In this document: positions 9,429 through 19,092 of the stretch, in pieces
Layout of the letters: each line of letters begins with the position of its first letter
Numbering within the stretch: the stretch's first letter is position 1
NCBI GenBank assembly: GCA_964615365.1
Contig: CAZTOU010000005.1
Location: 107,192 to 171,191, forward strand
Direction: 5' to 3'
Length of the DNA stretch: 64,000 nucleotides
Origin: CAVXZE01 sp964615365
GTDB lineage: Bacteria; Myxococcota_A; UBA9160; UBA6930
The notes under the pieces: generated by a model
Told to the model about the DNA's origin: nothing
Databases searched by the model: none
The model's input: only the letters and a program-made list of their open reading frames with translations
Position numbers and translations under genes: made by a program

Positions 9429-10731
9429 GACCCGGGCGACCGTCAAGCGGCGGCGCCGCATCGCCCCCATCTGGCTGGTTCCGATCGTCGCCGTGCTGCT
9501 CGGCCTGTGGATGGTGGTGCACAGCTACCGCAGCCAGGGGCCCGAAATCGCCATCATCTTCGCGACCGCCGAGGGAATCGAGGCCGGCAAGACCAAGATC
9601 AAGGCGCGCAGCGTCGAGGTCGGTCTGGTGGAGAGCGTGGAGCTCGGCGAGGATCTGGAGAGCGTCGTGGTGAAGGCAAAGCTCGAGCGCTTCGCGACAC
9701 CGCTCCTGCGCGCGGACACCCAGTTCTGGGTGGTGCGCCCGCGCATCGGAGCCGCGGGAATCTCGGGACTCGGCACCATCATGTCCGGCGGCTACATCGA
9801 GCTGGCACCCGGGACCGGTCCCGAAGGCCGGCGCAGGTTCAATGGTCTGGAGGAGGTGCCGGTGACGCCCGCCGGGACCCCGGGCCTCAAGCTCGAGCTG
9901 GTGAGCGAGCGGGCCGGATCCGTGGGCGCCGGCGACCCGATCCTGTATCGGGGCTTCGAGGTCGGTCGCGTCGAGAGCGCGGAGTTCGACGTGGAGACCC
10001 AACGGGTACGCTACGCCGCATTCATCGAAGCGCCCTACAAGAGTCTCGTCACCACCACGACCCGGTTCTGGAACGACAGCGGGATCGCCTTCAGCGCGAC
10101 GGCGGACGGCATCGAGATGAGCACCGGCTCGCTTCAATCTCTGCTTCTCGGGGGTGTCTCCTTCGGGGTACCGGAAGGGGTCAAGCCCGGTGACCCGGTC
10201 GAAGGCGGGGTCGCCTTCAAGCTCTTCCCGGACTACCGGAGCATCAACGAGCGCCCCTACCACCACTCCATCGAATACGTGGTGGAGTTCGCGCGATCGG
10301 TGCGGGGGCTGCGCCCCGGCGCCCCGGTGGAGTACCGAGGCCTGCCCGCCGGCCACGTGGACCGTCTGCTCCTGGAGGAGCTGGTGGCAGAGGGCGGCAG
10401 GGGCGAGGGGGCGCCGATTCCCGTGCTGATCCGCCTGGAGCCCGGACGCCTCGAGATGGGCGACTCGCAGCGGGGAGCAGAGAGACTGTCGCGGGGGATC
10501 GAGACCGGGGTGCGAAACGGGCTTCGCGCCACGCTCTCCACGGGAAACCTGCTGACCGGGAGCCTCTACGTGTCGCTCGACATGTACCCCGACGAAGCGC
10601 CCGCCGAGCTGGGCAGCTTCGCCGGCCACCCGACGATTCCCACCATCTCGAGTGGCCTCGAGGGCATCCAGCAGCAGATCTTCCCTCGAGAGCCCGCGAA
10701 GGACCCCGAGCCGAAGGCAGGATCACCATGA
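9421..10731 (+). CDS. pqiB: PqiB, MCE-domain intermembrane lipid-transport protein
   Basis: 436 aa. One N-terminal helix (about 14-36) anchors it in the inner membrane. Three MCE/MlaD repeats follow, each with the GxxVxYRGxxVGxV-like core: about 42-130 (KIKARSVEVGLVESVEL), 155-215 (DPILYRGFEVGRVESAEF) and 280-350 (PVEYRGLPAGHVDRLLL). The C-terminus is shorter than the 546-residue E. coli PqiB, so the coiled-coil needle is probably reduced. It forms an operon with pqiA and pqiC and presumably forms the periplasmic lipid conduit. Confidence 0.9.
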   Translation: MSETRATVKRRRRIAPIWLVPIVAVLLGLWMVVHSYRSQGPEIAIIFATAEGIEAGKTKIKARSVEVGLVESVELGEDLESVVVKAKLERFATPLLRADTQFWVVRPRIGAAGISGLGTIMSGGYIELAPGTGPEGRRRFNGLEEVPVTPAGTPGLKLELVSERAGSVGAGDPILYRGFEVGRVESAEFDVETQRVRYAAFIEAPYKSLVTTTTRFWNDSGIAFSATADGIEMSTGSLQSLLLGGVSFGVPEGVKPGDPVEGGVAFKLFPDYRSINERPYHHSIEYVVEFARSVRGLRPGAPVEYRGLPAGHVDRLLLEELVAEGGRGEGAPIPVLIRLEPGRLEMGDSQRGAERLSRGIETGVRNGLRATLSTGNLLTGSLYVSLDMYPDEAPAELGSFAGHPTIPTISSGLEGIQQQIFPREPAKDPEPKAGSP

Positions 10732-11318
10732 GAATCGCCGCAATCATCTCCACCCTGCTCCTGGCCGCCTGCGCCGGCGACCCGCCGCCGACCCACACCC
10801 ACTACCTGCTGCGCGCCGAGCCGCGCGAGCAGACGATTCGCGCCCTGGCCCCGGCTTCGATCGGTCTGGGCCGGGTCGAGGTGGCATCCTACTTGAAGCA
10901 GTCGGGGCTGGTGCTCGCGACCGGTGGCCACCAGGTGAGGCCGGCCCGCTACCACCAGTGGGCGGAGCCCCTCGACGAAGGGATCCGACGCTTCCTCCGG
11001 GCCGAGATCGCCAACGCTCTGGGGCAGGAGGTGAGCGCGGACCCCGCCCAGCGGACGCGGTGGGACCACGCGGTGGAGGTCAGCATCGACCAGCTCCACG
11101 GCACCCTTTCGGGAGAGGCCTGGCTGATCGCGAGCTGGCGCATCACGCGGGGTAGCGGCACGGAGAAGGTCGCCGAGCTCCGGATGGCTCGATCGGAGCC
11201 GCTCGCCCAGGATGGCTACGCCGGCCTGGTCGATGCCGAGATCCGCCTCCTCCGGCAGCTCGCCGTGGCGATCGCGGATTCACTACGAGACCTGGGCGAG
11301 GGCCATCTGACCGACTAG
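10728..11318 (+). CDS. pqiC: PqiC-like outer-membrane lipoprotein (ABC-type transport auxiliary family)
   Basis: 196 aa, starting 4 bp inside the end of pqiB (ATGA overlap). Signal peptide with lipobox LLAAC (Cys15). The mature domain has features of the PqiC/YmbA family: HYLLRAEP, IGLGRVEVASYLKQ, ATGGHQVRPARYHQWAEPLDEGI and a final helix with LRQLAVAIADSL. In E. coli PqiC sits in the outer membrane and docks PqiB. It is the last gene of the pqi operon; its TAG stop lies inside one copy of the interspersed motif described below. Confidence 0.85.
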   Translation: MRIAAIISTLLLAACAGDPPPTHTHYLLRAEPREQTIRALAPASIGLGRVEVASYLKQSGLVLATGGHQVRPARYHQWAEPLDEGIRRFLRAEIANALGQEVSADPAQRTRWDHAVEVSIDQLHGTLSGEAWLIASWRITRGSGTEKVAELRMARSEPLAQDGYAGLVDAEIRLLRQLAVAIADSLRDLGEGHLTD

Positions 11319-11330
11319 CCCGCATTTCTC
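11315..11330 (+). repeat. Interspersed boundary motif, copy 1 (partial)
   Basis: CTAGCCCGCATTTCTC overlaps the TAG stop of pqiC. It matches the first 16 bases of the motif also found at 15618, 36079 and (inverted) 55862, then diverges, rejoining the 36079 copy further on at GCGAGG. Confidence 0.6.
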
Positions 11331-11352
11331 CGCAGCGAGGTCGTGGAGGGGC

Positions 11353-11407
11353 CTGTCAACCTCTCCCTTTGGCCCAGTTGACAGAGCCGCCGCTGGATTC
11401 CTAGTCT
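11353..11407 (+). promoter_or_regulatory. BirA-type biotin operator overlapping the bioBFD promoter
   Basis: A perfect 8-bp inverted repeat, CTGTCAAC (11353-11360) and GTTGACAG (11377-11384), is separated by 16 bp. This fits the TGTnAAC-N14-16-GTTnACA layout of bacterial biotin-repressor (BirA) sites. The right arm contains TTGACA (11378-11383), a perfect -35 box; an 18-bp spacer leads to TAGTCT (11402-11407) as a -10 candidate. Repressor binding would cover the -35 element. GGAAGGAG (11422-11429) and the TTG start of bioB follow. No birA gene is in the window. Confidence 0.65.
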
Positions 11408-11435
11408 CGTCTCCGCCTCGCGGAAGGAGTCGCCC

Positions 11436-12518
11436 TTGTTCGAGACCTACGCCCGGCTGGGCCGCCGCGCGCTGTCCCAGCAGCCTCCCACCATCGCGGA
11501 ATCGCTATGGATTCTGGACGGTGACGACGTCGAGCTGCTGCCCCTGCTGCAGGCGGCCTACCTCCCGCGCGAGCACCACTTCGGGCGCACGGTGATGGTG
11601 CACATCCTGAACAACGTCCAGAGCGGGATGTGTGGGGAGGACTGCGGCTACTGCGCCCAGTCGAAGAACTCGACCGCGCCGATTCGCAAGTACCCGATGA
11701 AGAGCGACGAGGAGATCTTCGCCGAGGCCGAGGCCGCCGCAGAGGCGGGGGCCTCGCGCTACTGCATGGCTCTCTCGGGCCGCGGTCCGAGCCTGGCCCA
11801 GACCCGGAAGCTGGCCACCCTGATCCGCGAGATGAAGCAGCGCTACCCGATCGAGCTCTGCCTCTCGATGGGATTCGTCGACGAGGAGCAGGCGCGGCTG
11901 CTGGCCGACGCCGGCCTCGACCGGCTGAATCACAATCTCAACACCAGCGAGGCCCACTACCCGAAGATCTGCACGACCCACCGCTACCGCGACCGCGTGG
12001 AGACGCTCGAAATCGCGAAGAAGTACGGCATCGAGGCGTGCAGCGGGCTGCTCGTGGGAATGGGCGAGGGCAGCGAGGACATCGTCGAGGTGGCCTTCCA
12101 GCTCCGGGAGCTCGAGGTGCGCTCGATTCCGGTGAACTTCCTGATCCCGATCGAGGGCAACCCGCTCCAGAGTGACGGCTCGCTCCACCCAGCGCGCTGC
12201 CTCCGGGTGCTGTCGCTGATCCGCCTGGTGAACCCTGCCGCAGAGGTCCGGATCGCCGGCGGCCGCGAGGGGCACATCCGCTCTCTGGGCCCGCTGGCGC
12301 TCTGGCCGGCGAACTCGCTCTTCGTCGAGGGATACCTCACCACCCGCGGCTCTGGCGAGGAGGAGACCTACCGGATGATCGAGGACGCGGGGTTCGAGGT
12401 TCTGGGAAACCCGAGCTACTTTGCTGCGCGGGCCAGGCGCGCGTCCTCTCCCGGCGAGTTTCACCTCGCCGGGGAGGAGGGCGGGATCCTCAAGCCCGAG
12501 GCGGCGGAGCGATCTTGA
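11436..12518 (+). CDS. bioB: Biotin synthase
   Basis: 360 aa from TTG 11436, with GGAAGGAG 6 nt upstream. It is a radical SAM enzyme that inserts sulfur into dethiobiotin, the last step of biotin synthesis. The SAM-cluster motif is CGEDCGYC (Cys66, Cys70, Cys73). The remaining BioB body is intact (YCAQSKNS, NHNLNTSE, GLLVGMGE, PVNFLIPIEGNP and the RIAGGRE region providing the 2Fe-2S arginine). It is first gene of bioB-bioF-bioD, coupled to bioF by a TTGA overlap, and probably controlled by the BirA-like site upstream. Confidence 0.96.
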   Translation: MFETYARLGRRALSQQPPTIAESLWILDGDDVELLPLLQAAYLPREHHFGRTVMVHILNNVQSGMCGEDCGYCAQSKNSTAPIRKYPMKSDEEIFAEAEAAAEAGASRYCMALSGRGPSLAQTRKLATLIREMKQRYPIELCLSMGFVDEEQARLLADAGLDRLNHNLNTSEAHYPKICTTHRYRDRVETLEIAKKYGIEACSGLLVGMGEGSEDIVEVAFQLRELEVRSIPVNFLIPIEGNPLQSDGSLHPARCLRVLSLIRLVNPAAEVRIAGGREGHIRSLGPLALWPANSLFVEGYLTTRGSGEEETYRMIEDAGFEVLGNPSYFAARARRASSPGEFHLAGEEGGILKPEAAERS

Positions 12519-13741
12519 CTGCCTTCTCCCATCTGCCGAGCCGAGAGACCGCTCCGGGCGCCGGCGAGGGCTCGCAGGTGGATCCCCTGGCCGAGGCCTC
12601 GCTGGAGGTCATCCGCTCTCGCGGCACCTACCGGCGCATGCGCGTCCTGGAGGGCGCCCAGGGGCCCCGGGCCGTGGTGGATGGCCGGCCGGTGCTGCAC
12701 TTCGCCGGCAGCAACTACCTGGATCTCGCTCATCACCCGGAGGTGATCGAGGCGTCGGCGCGTGCGGCGCGGGACTACGGCTGCGCAGCCGGCGGCTCCC
12801 GGCTGATCTCCGGAAACCTGTCCATCCACGAGCAGCTCGAGGAGGAGCTCGCCGAGCTGCTGGGGACCGAGGCGGCGCTGGTCTTCAGCACAGGGTACAT
12901 GGCGAACGCCGGCGTGATCCCCGCGCTCACCTCGAGCGGTGACGTGGTGATCTCGGACGAGCTGAACCACGCGTCGATCATCGACGGCTGCCGGCTCGCC
13001 CGCGCCGAGACCCGCGTCTTCCCCCACGGCGACCTGGATGCGCTGGAGGCGACGCTTCGCCGGGTGGCATCGACCCGAAGGCGGGTTCTGCTGGCGGTGG
13101 ACGGCATCTACAGTATGGACGGCGACGTGGCGCCGCTCCCGGAGATGGTGGCGCTGGCCCGGCGCTTCGGCGCCATGCTGCTTCTGGACGACGCCCACGC
13201 GACCGGCACCCTGGGCGCAAGAGGTGGCGGAACCGCGGAGCTCCTAGGCGTCGATCAGGGCGCCGACATCATCGTCGGCACGCTGGGCAAGGCGCTGGGA
13301 TCCTTCGGTGCCTTCGTCGCCGGTAGCACCAAGCTCCGCGACCTGCTGGTGAACGTGGCCCGGAGCTTCATCTTCTCCTGCGCGCTGGCCCCGCCCCAGC
13401 TTGGGGCGGCGCGAGCCGCGCTCCGCCTGCTGGACCGGGAAGCCTGGCGGCGCGAGCAGCTCCGCGTCAATGCCGAGCGGCTGCGACGGCGTCTCGCCGA
13501 GCGCGGCGTCTCGACGCACCCCAGCACCACCCACATCATCCCCGTGATCCTGGGCGGAAACCGCCGAACCATGGCGACCTGCGAGCGCCTGCTGGAACGC
13601 GGCTTCTTTGCCCAGGGGATTCGCCACCCGTCGGTCCCGGAGGGAAGCGCCCGGCTTCGGCTCACGCCGATGGCCACCCACCGCGAGGAGGAGATCGACG
13701 CCCTGGCCGACGCCGTCGCCGAGGAGGTCGCGAGATCCTGA
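12515..13741 (+). CDS. bioF: 8-amino-7-oxononanoate synthase
   Basis: 408 aa, TTG start overlapping the bioB stop. A PLP enzyme joining pimeloyl thioester and alanine. The alpha-oxoamine synthase pattern is complete: GSRLISGN, FSTGYMANAG, DELNHASIIDG, DDAHATGTLG (Asp and His of the PLP site), and the Schiff-base lysine in GTLGKALGS (Lys259). About 25 N-terminal residues precede the fold. A biotin rather than haem or sphingolipid role follows from its position between bioB and bioD. Confidence 0.93.
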   Translation: MTAFSHLPSRETAPGAGEGSQVDPLAEASLEVIRSRGTYRRMRVLEGAQGPRAVVDGRPVLHFAGSNYLDLAHHPEVIEASARAARDYGCAAGGSRLISGNLSIHEQLEEELAELLGTEAALVFSTGYMANAGVIPALTSSGDVVISDELNHASIIDGCRLARAETRVFPHGDLDALEATLRRVASTRRRVLLAVDGIYSMDGDVAPLPEMVALARRFGAMLLLDDAHATGTLGARGGGTAELLGVDQGADIIVGTLGKALGSFGAFVAGSTKLRDLLVNVARSFIFSCALAPPQLGAARAALRLLDREAWRREQLRVNAERLRRRLAERGVSTHPSTTHIIPVILGGNRRTMATCERLLERGFFAQGIRHPSVPEGSARLRLTPMATHREEEIDALADAVAEEVARS

Positions 13742-14421
13742 TGAGCCAGAACGGATTCTTCGTCAGCGGCACGGACACCGGCGTCGGGAAGACGGTGGTC
13801 GGCTGCGCGCTGGTTCGGGCGATCCGAGGGCGCGGATTCGACGTGGGCGTGATGAAGCCAATCGAGACGGGTGTCGGCGCCGCGGGTCCCCTCGATGCTC
13901 AGGCGCTGCGAAACGCCGCCGTGGCGACGGAGCCCCTGGAGGAGATCTGTCCCCAGACCTTCGCGCTTCCGGCGGCACCGACCGTCGCCGCCGCCAGCGA
14001 GGGGCGCGCCGTGGAGATGGAGACGATTCGCGACGCCTTCGCCCACTTGCGGGCGCGACACGAGTGGCTGGTCGTCGAGGGCGCCGGAGGTCTGCTGGTC
14101 CCAGCGACCGCGGAGCTCAGCATGGCGGACCTCTCCAGGGAGCTCGATCTTCCGCTCCTGATCGTGGCGCGCGCCGCCCTCGGGACCATCAACCACACCC
14201 TCCTCACACTGGAGGCCGCCGTGGCGAGAGGCCTCCCGGTGGCCGGCGTGGTGGTCTCCCACTCCGGTGGGCAGCTCTCGGAGGCGGACGCGGAGAATCT
14301 CGCGGCGCTCCGCGATGCGCTCGGCGACGCACTGGTGGGGGAGATCCCGCCGCTTGGAGATGGCGCGCCTCCCGCAGAGGACGCAATCGACCTGGACGCG
14401 CTGCTCGAGCGGCTGAGCTGA
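13741..14421 (+). CDS. bioD: Dethiobiotin synthetase
   Basis: 226 aa; its ATG shares one base with the bioF stop. ATP-dependent carboxylation of 7,8-diaminopelargonate. The P-loop GTDTGVGKT (10-18) is characteristic of BioD; further conserved parts are MKPIETG, CPQTFALPAAP, VEGAGGLLVP and ARAALGTINHTLL. Last gene of the bio cluster. bioA, bioC and bioH are not here, so the pathway must be completed elsewhere. It ends 16 bp from the convergent nagA stop. Confidence 0.94.
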   Translation: MSQNGFFVSGTDTGVGKTVVGCALVRAIRGRGFDVGVMKPIETGVGAAGPLDAQALRNAAVATEPLEEICPQTFALPAAPTVAAASEGRAVEMETIRDAFAHLRARHEWLVVEGAGGLLVPATAELSMADLSRELDLPLLIVARAALGTINHTLLTLEAAVARGLPVAGVVVSHSGGQLSEADAENLAALRDALGDALVGEIPPLGDGAPPAEDAIDLDALLERLS

Positions 14422-14437
14422 AGGGAGGCGCGCGGTC

Positions 14438-15607
14438 CTACCCGGGAGCGCGGTACACCCGCTCGCCTCGAACCCAGGTCTCTTCCACGGTCCCCTCTGC
14501 GCTCAGCACCACCAGATCGGCCCGCGCCCCGGGACGCAGCGTCCCCCGCTCGCGCTCCAGGCCGAGCAGTCGGGCGGGTCGCAGAGTGCACGCGGCGACC
14601 GCCTCGAGGTGCGTCATCGCGCCGAAGGCCTCGGCGTTGCGAAGCGCCAGATCCATCGTGAGCGTGCTCCCGGCCAGGGTGCCGTCGGCGAGGCGGAGGG
14701 CGCCGCCCTCCTCCCGGAGAGGCCCCGAGCCGAACCCGTCGGGGGCGCCCGCGCCGGGCGGCTCGACGCGATCGGTGATCAGCAGCAGGCCTTCCCCCTT
14801 GGCCCGGGCCGCCAGGCGGACGATGGCGGGGTGGACGTGGACCCCGTCGCAGATCAGATCACAGCTCAGGCGGTCGTCGGTGAGGGCGACGCCCACCGCG
14901 CCGGGGCGGCGATGATGGATGCCCGTCATCGCGTTGAAGAGGTGCGTCACATGACGCAGACCTCGCTCTACCCCCTCGATGACGCACGCGTCATCAGCCA
15001 GCGAGTGGCCCAGCGCCGCGATCATCCCCCGCTGCGCCAGGGCGTCGAGCAGATCCCGGGCGCCGGAGATCTCCGGGGCGAGGGTCACGATCCGGATCAG
15101 GCCTTCGCCGGCCGCGAGGACCGCCTCGTCACGGGCGGGATCGAACCCGCGGATCCCGCCGCGCGGCTGGGCTCCCGCGGAGTCGGGATGGATCCAGGGG
15201 CCCTCCAGGTGGACGCCCATCGGCGTCGCACCGGGCCAGCCGCCCGCGTCGACGGCCGACGCGCAGACCGCGACGCGCTCGAGAAGCTCGACTCGGGAGC
15301 CGGCCACCGTCGTGGCCAGGAAGCCGGTGGTCCCATGACGCACCAATGACGCAGATGCATCATGAAGCGCGTCACGGAGTCCGTCCGCCGCTTCGAAGAC
15401 CAGGCTTCCGTGGAAGTGCAGATCCAGGAAGCCCGGGGCGAGCTGCCGACCCCCGAGATCCACGCGCCGCGCGCTCTCGGGGCAGGGCTCCCCGGGCGGG
15501 TGCCGGGCCAGGATTCGGCCCGACCCGACGAGCAGGGACCCCTCCTCCGCCCGGTCCGCCTCCGGATCCAGAAGCAGGCCGTTCTCCAGATAGCTCCGCT
15601 CCCCCAC
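14438..15607 (-). CDS. nagA: N-acetylglucosamine-6-phosphate deacetylase
   Basis: 389 aa. Amidohydrolase-fold enzyme of amino-sugar and cell-wall recycling. Metal-site and substrate motifs: LDLHFHG (His64, His66), GVHLEGPW (Glu135), GHS (His201), HLFNAM (His222) and the catalytic Asp in LLITDR (Asp279). The first His pair is retained in full, as in two-metal-type NagA. The start is GTG at 15607, with only a weak ribosome site. It diverges from the MXAN_5187-like gene; one copy of the interspersed motif (15618-15638) lies directly upstream. No other nag gene is adjacent. Confidence 0.9.
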   Translation of the reverse strand: MGERSYLENGLLLDPEADRAEEGSLLVGSGRILARHPPGEPCPESARRVDLGGRQLAPGFLDLHFHGSLVFEAADGLRDALHDASASLVRHGTTGFLATTVAGSRVELLERVAVCASAVDAGGWPGATPMGVHLEGPWIHPDSAGAQPRGGIRGFDPARDEAVLAAGEGLIRIVTLAPEISGARDLLDALAQRGMIAALGHSLADDACVIEGVERGLRHVTHLFNAMTGIHHRRPGAVGVALTDDRLSCDLICDGVHVHPAIVRLAARAKGEGLLLITDRVEPPGAGAPDGFGSGPLREEGGALRLADGTLAGSTLTMDLALRNAEAFGAMTHLEAVAACTLRPARLLGLERERGTLRPGARADLVVLSAEGTVEETWVRGERVYRAPG

Positions 15608-15617
15608 GGATCCGATG

Positions 15618-15638
15618 CTAGCCCGCCTTTCTCACCAG
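15618..15638 (+). repeat. Interspersed boundary motif, copy 2
   Basis: CTAGCCCGCCTTTCTCACC and two further bases, one substitution from the consensus, in the nagA/MXAN_5187-like divergent spacer. It would encode the first residues of the longer reading of the downstream gene (ATG 15615), which argues that this longer start is spurious. Confidence 0.6.
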
Positions 15639-15692
15639 CTCACCCGAGGGGAGGACCTCAAGCACACTCCCCGAGGCACCGATTTACCGGGA

Positions 15693-16259
15693 ATGGCCCA
15701 GTTCGGCGCGGATGTCGTCGAGGATCTCCAGCTCCTCGACGTCAAGCTCAAGATGCTCAAGAACGAGTACGAGCAGTACTTCATGGGTTCCCGCAAGCGG
15801 GAGCCCTCGCTGCTGCGCGGCGAGGTCCAGAAGATGGTCTCGTACTACGCCAACGTGCCCATCCGGAACACGGGCTACCGCTTCAAATTCAACAACTTGC
15901 GGGCGCGCTTCTTCGCCTTCCGGCGCCACTGGGACCGGATCCTTCGGGAGATCGAAGAGGGCCGCTACGAGCGCCACCTCTTCCAGGCCAAGCTGCGGGA
16001 GCGGTCGGAGCCGGTCAAGCCCCAGGGACCCGGTACCGGCGGAGAGCAGCCGAATCTCGACGACGTGTTCGAGAGCTACGTCTCGGCCCGGCAGGCCTGC
16101 GGGCAGGGTACCGCGAGCATCACCCGGCAGAAGCTCGGCGCCCTGATCGAGAAGCAGTCGACCCAGCTCCGCGCCAAGACCGGCTGTCAGGACGTCAAGT
16201 TCCGGGTCGTGGTGGAGAACGGCAAGGCCAAGCTCAAGGTCACGCCGGTTCGGAGCTAG
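15693..16259 (+). CDS. MXAN_5187 C-terminal-domain-like protein, function unknown
   Basis: 188 aa from ATG 15693; a longer reading from ATG 15615 would start inside a repeat and leave no room for the divergent promoters. Recognisable features are an N-terminal helix (DVVEDLQLLDVKLKMLKNEY), the aromatic/basic block FNNLRARFFAFRRHWDRIL, a charged helix, a disordered proline/glycine linker, and a C-terminal domain ending FRVVVENGKAKLKVTP. From memory this matches a conserved delta-type/myxobacterial family named after M. xanthus MXAN_5187; no function is established. It is soluble, without signal or membrane segment. A REP-like palindrome follows directly after the stop. Confidence 0.6.
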   Translation: MAQFGADVVEDLQLLDVKLKMLKNEYEQYFMGSRKREPSLLRGEVQKMVSYYANVPIRNTGYRFKFNNLRARFFAFRRHWDRILREIEEGRYERHLFQAKLRERSEPVKPQGPGTGGEQPNLDDVFESYVSARQACGQGTASITRQKLGALIEKQSTQLRAKTGCQDVKFRVVVENGKAKLKVTPVRS

Positions 16260-16262
16260 CAC

Positions 16263-16330
16263 CGGGGACGTTCCTTGCGTTCTTTCGTTCCTGGCATGCC
16301 TGTAACGCAAGAACGCAAGGAACGTCCCCG
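16263..16330. repeat. REP-like palindrome A (perfect 22-bp arms)
   Basis: Arms at 16263-16284 and 16309-16330 are perfect inverted copies beginning CGGGGACGTTCC, with a 24-nt loop. It sits between the convergent ends of the MXAN_5187-like gene and atpC. It shares the GGGGACGTT tip with the palindrome at 40371 but has a different body. No poly-T follows, so it is not a plain terminator; the tips resemble REP elements linked to RAYT transposases (inference). Confidence 0.75.
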
Positions 16331-16337
16331 CTCACGC

Positions 16338-16754
16338 TCAGGCCTTGAACTTCTCCGAGACGGCGACCCGGGTGATGGCCCGGGAGAAGGACTCCTGGTA
16401 CTCGTCGTAGACGTCCTGGCCTGCCTCGGTCTGGCGCATCTCCTCGAGCTGCCGCTGCGCCCGCTCTCGAGCGGTGGCGGCCCGCTCCGCGTCGATGTCG
16501 TGGGCGAACTCGCAGGTCCCCACCATCACCGTCACCGCATCGGTGGTCACGTCGGCAAAGCCGGTGGAGAGCGCGGCGTGGAGGGCGGTGTCGCCCTGGG
16601 TGATCTCCATCTCACCGATCTTGAGACCGGTGAGGAAGGGCTCGTGCCCATCCAGCACGCCGAAGTAGCCCTCAGTACCGGGCAGCACCACGCGCTCGAC
16701 CGAGTCGCGGAAAGCCTGCCCCTCCGGGGTCACTACGATCAGCTCGAAGGCCAT
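16338..16754 (-). CDS. atpC: ATP synthase F1 epsilon subunit
   Basis: 138 aa. N-terminal beta-sandwich (FELIVVTPEGQAF, LPGTEGYFGVLDGHEPFLTGLKIGEM) followed by a two-helix C-terminal hairpin (ERAATARERAQRQLEEMRQ). Central-stalk subunit that couples rotation and may inhibit ATP hydrolysis. Last gene of the minus-strand F1 operon; the atpD stop is 3 bp upstream of its start. Confidence 0.95.
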   Translation of the reverse strand: MAFELIVVTPEGQAFRDSVERVVLPGTEGYFGVLDGHEPFLTGLKIGEMEITQGDTALHAALSTGFADVTTDAVTVMVGTCEFAHDIDAERAATARERAQRQLEEMRQTEAGQDVYDEYQESFSRAITRVAVSEKFKA

Positions 16755-16756
16755 GG

Positions 16757-18181
<1,425 letters not shown>

Positions 18182-18203
18182 GGTGTTGTCTCCGATGGAA
18201 TGA

Positions 18204-19076
18204 TCATTCGAGCGCCTGGGCGCCGGTCACGATCTCGACCAGCTCCTTGGTGATGGCGGCCTGGCGCGCGCGGTTGAACTGGAGAGTAAGGCTGCTGATG
18301 AGTTCCTCGGTGTTTCGGGTGGCCGACTCCATCGCCGTCATTCGGGCGGCGTGTTCGCCGGCCTGGCTCTCCAGCAGCACGCGGTAGATGTTGAACTCCA
18401 GCGCGTTGGGGATGAGCACCGAGTAAACGGTCTCGGCGTCCGGCTCGATATCGAAGGGAATCGCGGCTTCCTCCGCATCCTCCTCCATCTGCTCGGGCAC
18501 GAGGGGGAGAGCGACGATGTCCCGCGGCATCTGGTTGAGCGCCGAGACGAACTCGTTGTAGACCAGGAGCACCTCGTCGACCTCGCCGGAGGTGAAGCGC
18601 TTGGAGACGTGCTCGGCGATCTCAGCGGCGTGGCGGTACTCCACCGTCCCGAGGTCGGACCAGGTGTCGGTGATCTGACTGGCGCGCCGCCTGCGGAAGT
18701 AGTCCACCGCCTTGCGTCCCACCAGTCCGAGGGACACGGACTCGAAGCGGGGCTCTCGCTCTTTGAGGAGCGCCTCGGCCCGCTTGATGGCGTTCGCGTT
18801 GAAGGCTCCGCAGAGACCGCGGTCGGAGGTGACCACGACTACCTCGAGCGACCGCCTCTGCTCGCGTTGCTCGAGCAGAGGGTGCTCCGCCTCCTGCGCG
18901 CGTCGTCCGATCTCCTCGAGGGTGGCGTACATCTGCGCGGCGTAGGGGCGCGCCGCAATGATCGCGTCCTGGGCCCGCCGCAGCTTGGCGGCCGCCACCA
19001 TGCGCATGGCGCTGGTGATCTGCTGCGTCTTCTCGACGCTGGTGATGCGCCGCCGGATGTCTCTCAGAGTCGCCAC
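18204..19076 (-). CDS. atpG: ATP synthase F1 gamma subunit
   Basis: 290 aa. The N-terminal helix (MATLRDIRRRITSVEKTQQITSAM region) and C-terminal helix (RMTAMESATRNTEELISSL, FNRARQAAITKELVEIV) form the rotor coiled coil; the central Rossmann-like part includes VVTSDRGLCGAFN. Transmits rotation to the catalytic sites. 16 bp after atpA, in the usual order alpha-gamma-beta-epsilon. Confidence 0.96.
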   Translation of the reverse strand: MATLRDIRRRITSVEKTQQITSAMRMVAAAKLRRAQDAIIAARPYAAQMYATLEEIGRRAQEAEHPLLEQREQRRSLEVVVVTSDRGLCGAFNANAIKRAEALLKEREPRFESVSLGLVGRKAVDYFRRRRASQITDTWSDLGTVEYRHAAEIAEHVSKRFTSGEVDEVLLVYNEFVSALNQMPRDIVALPLVPEQMEEDAEEAAIPFDIEPDAETVYSVLIPNALEFNIYRVLLESQAGEHAARMTAMESATRNTEELISSLTLQFNRARQAAITKELVEIVTGAQALE

Positions 19077-19092
19077 GTCGGGTTCCTCGCCG

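Noticed and set aside
15615..15692. Longer N-terminus of the MXAN_5187-like protein
   Set aside because: It would be encoded by the interspersed repeat, leaves 7 bp to the divergent nagA start, and has no ribosome site.
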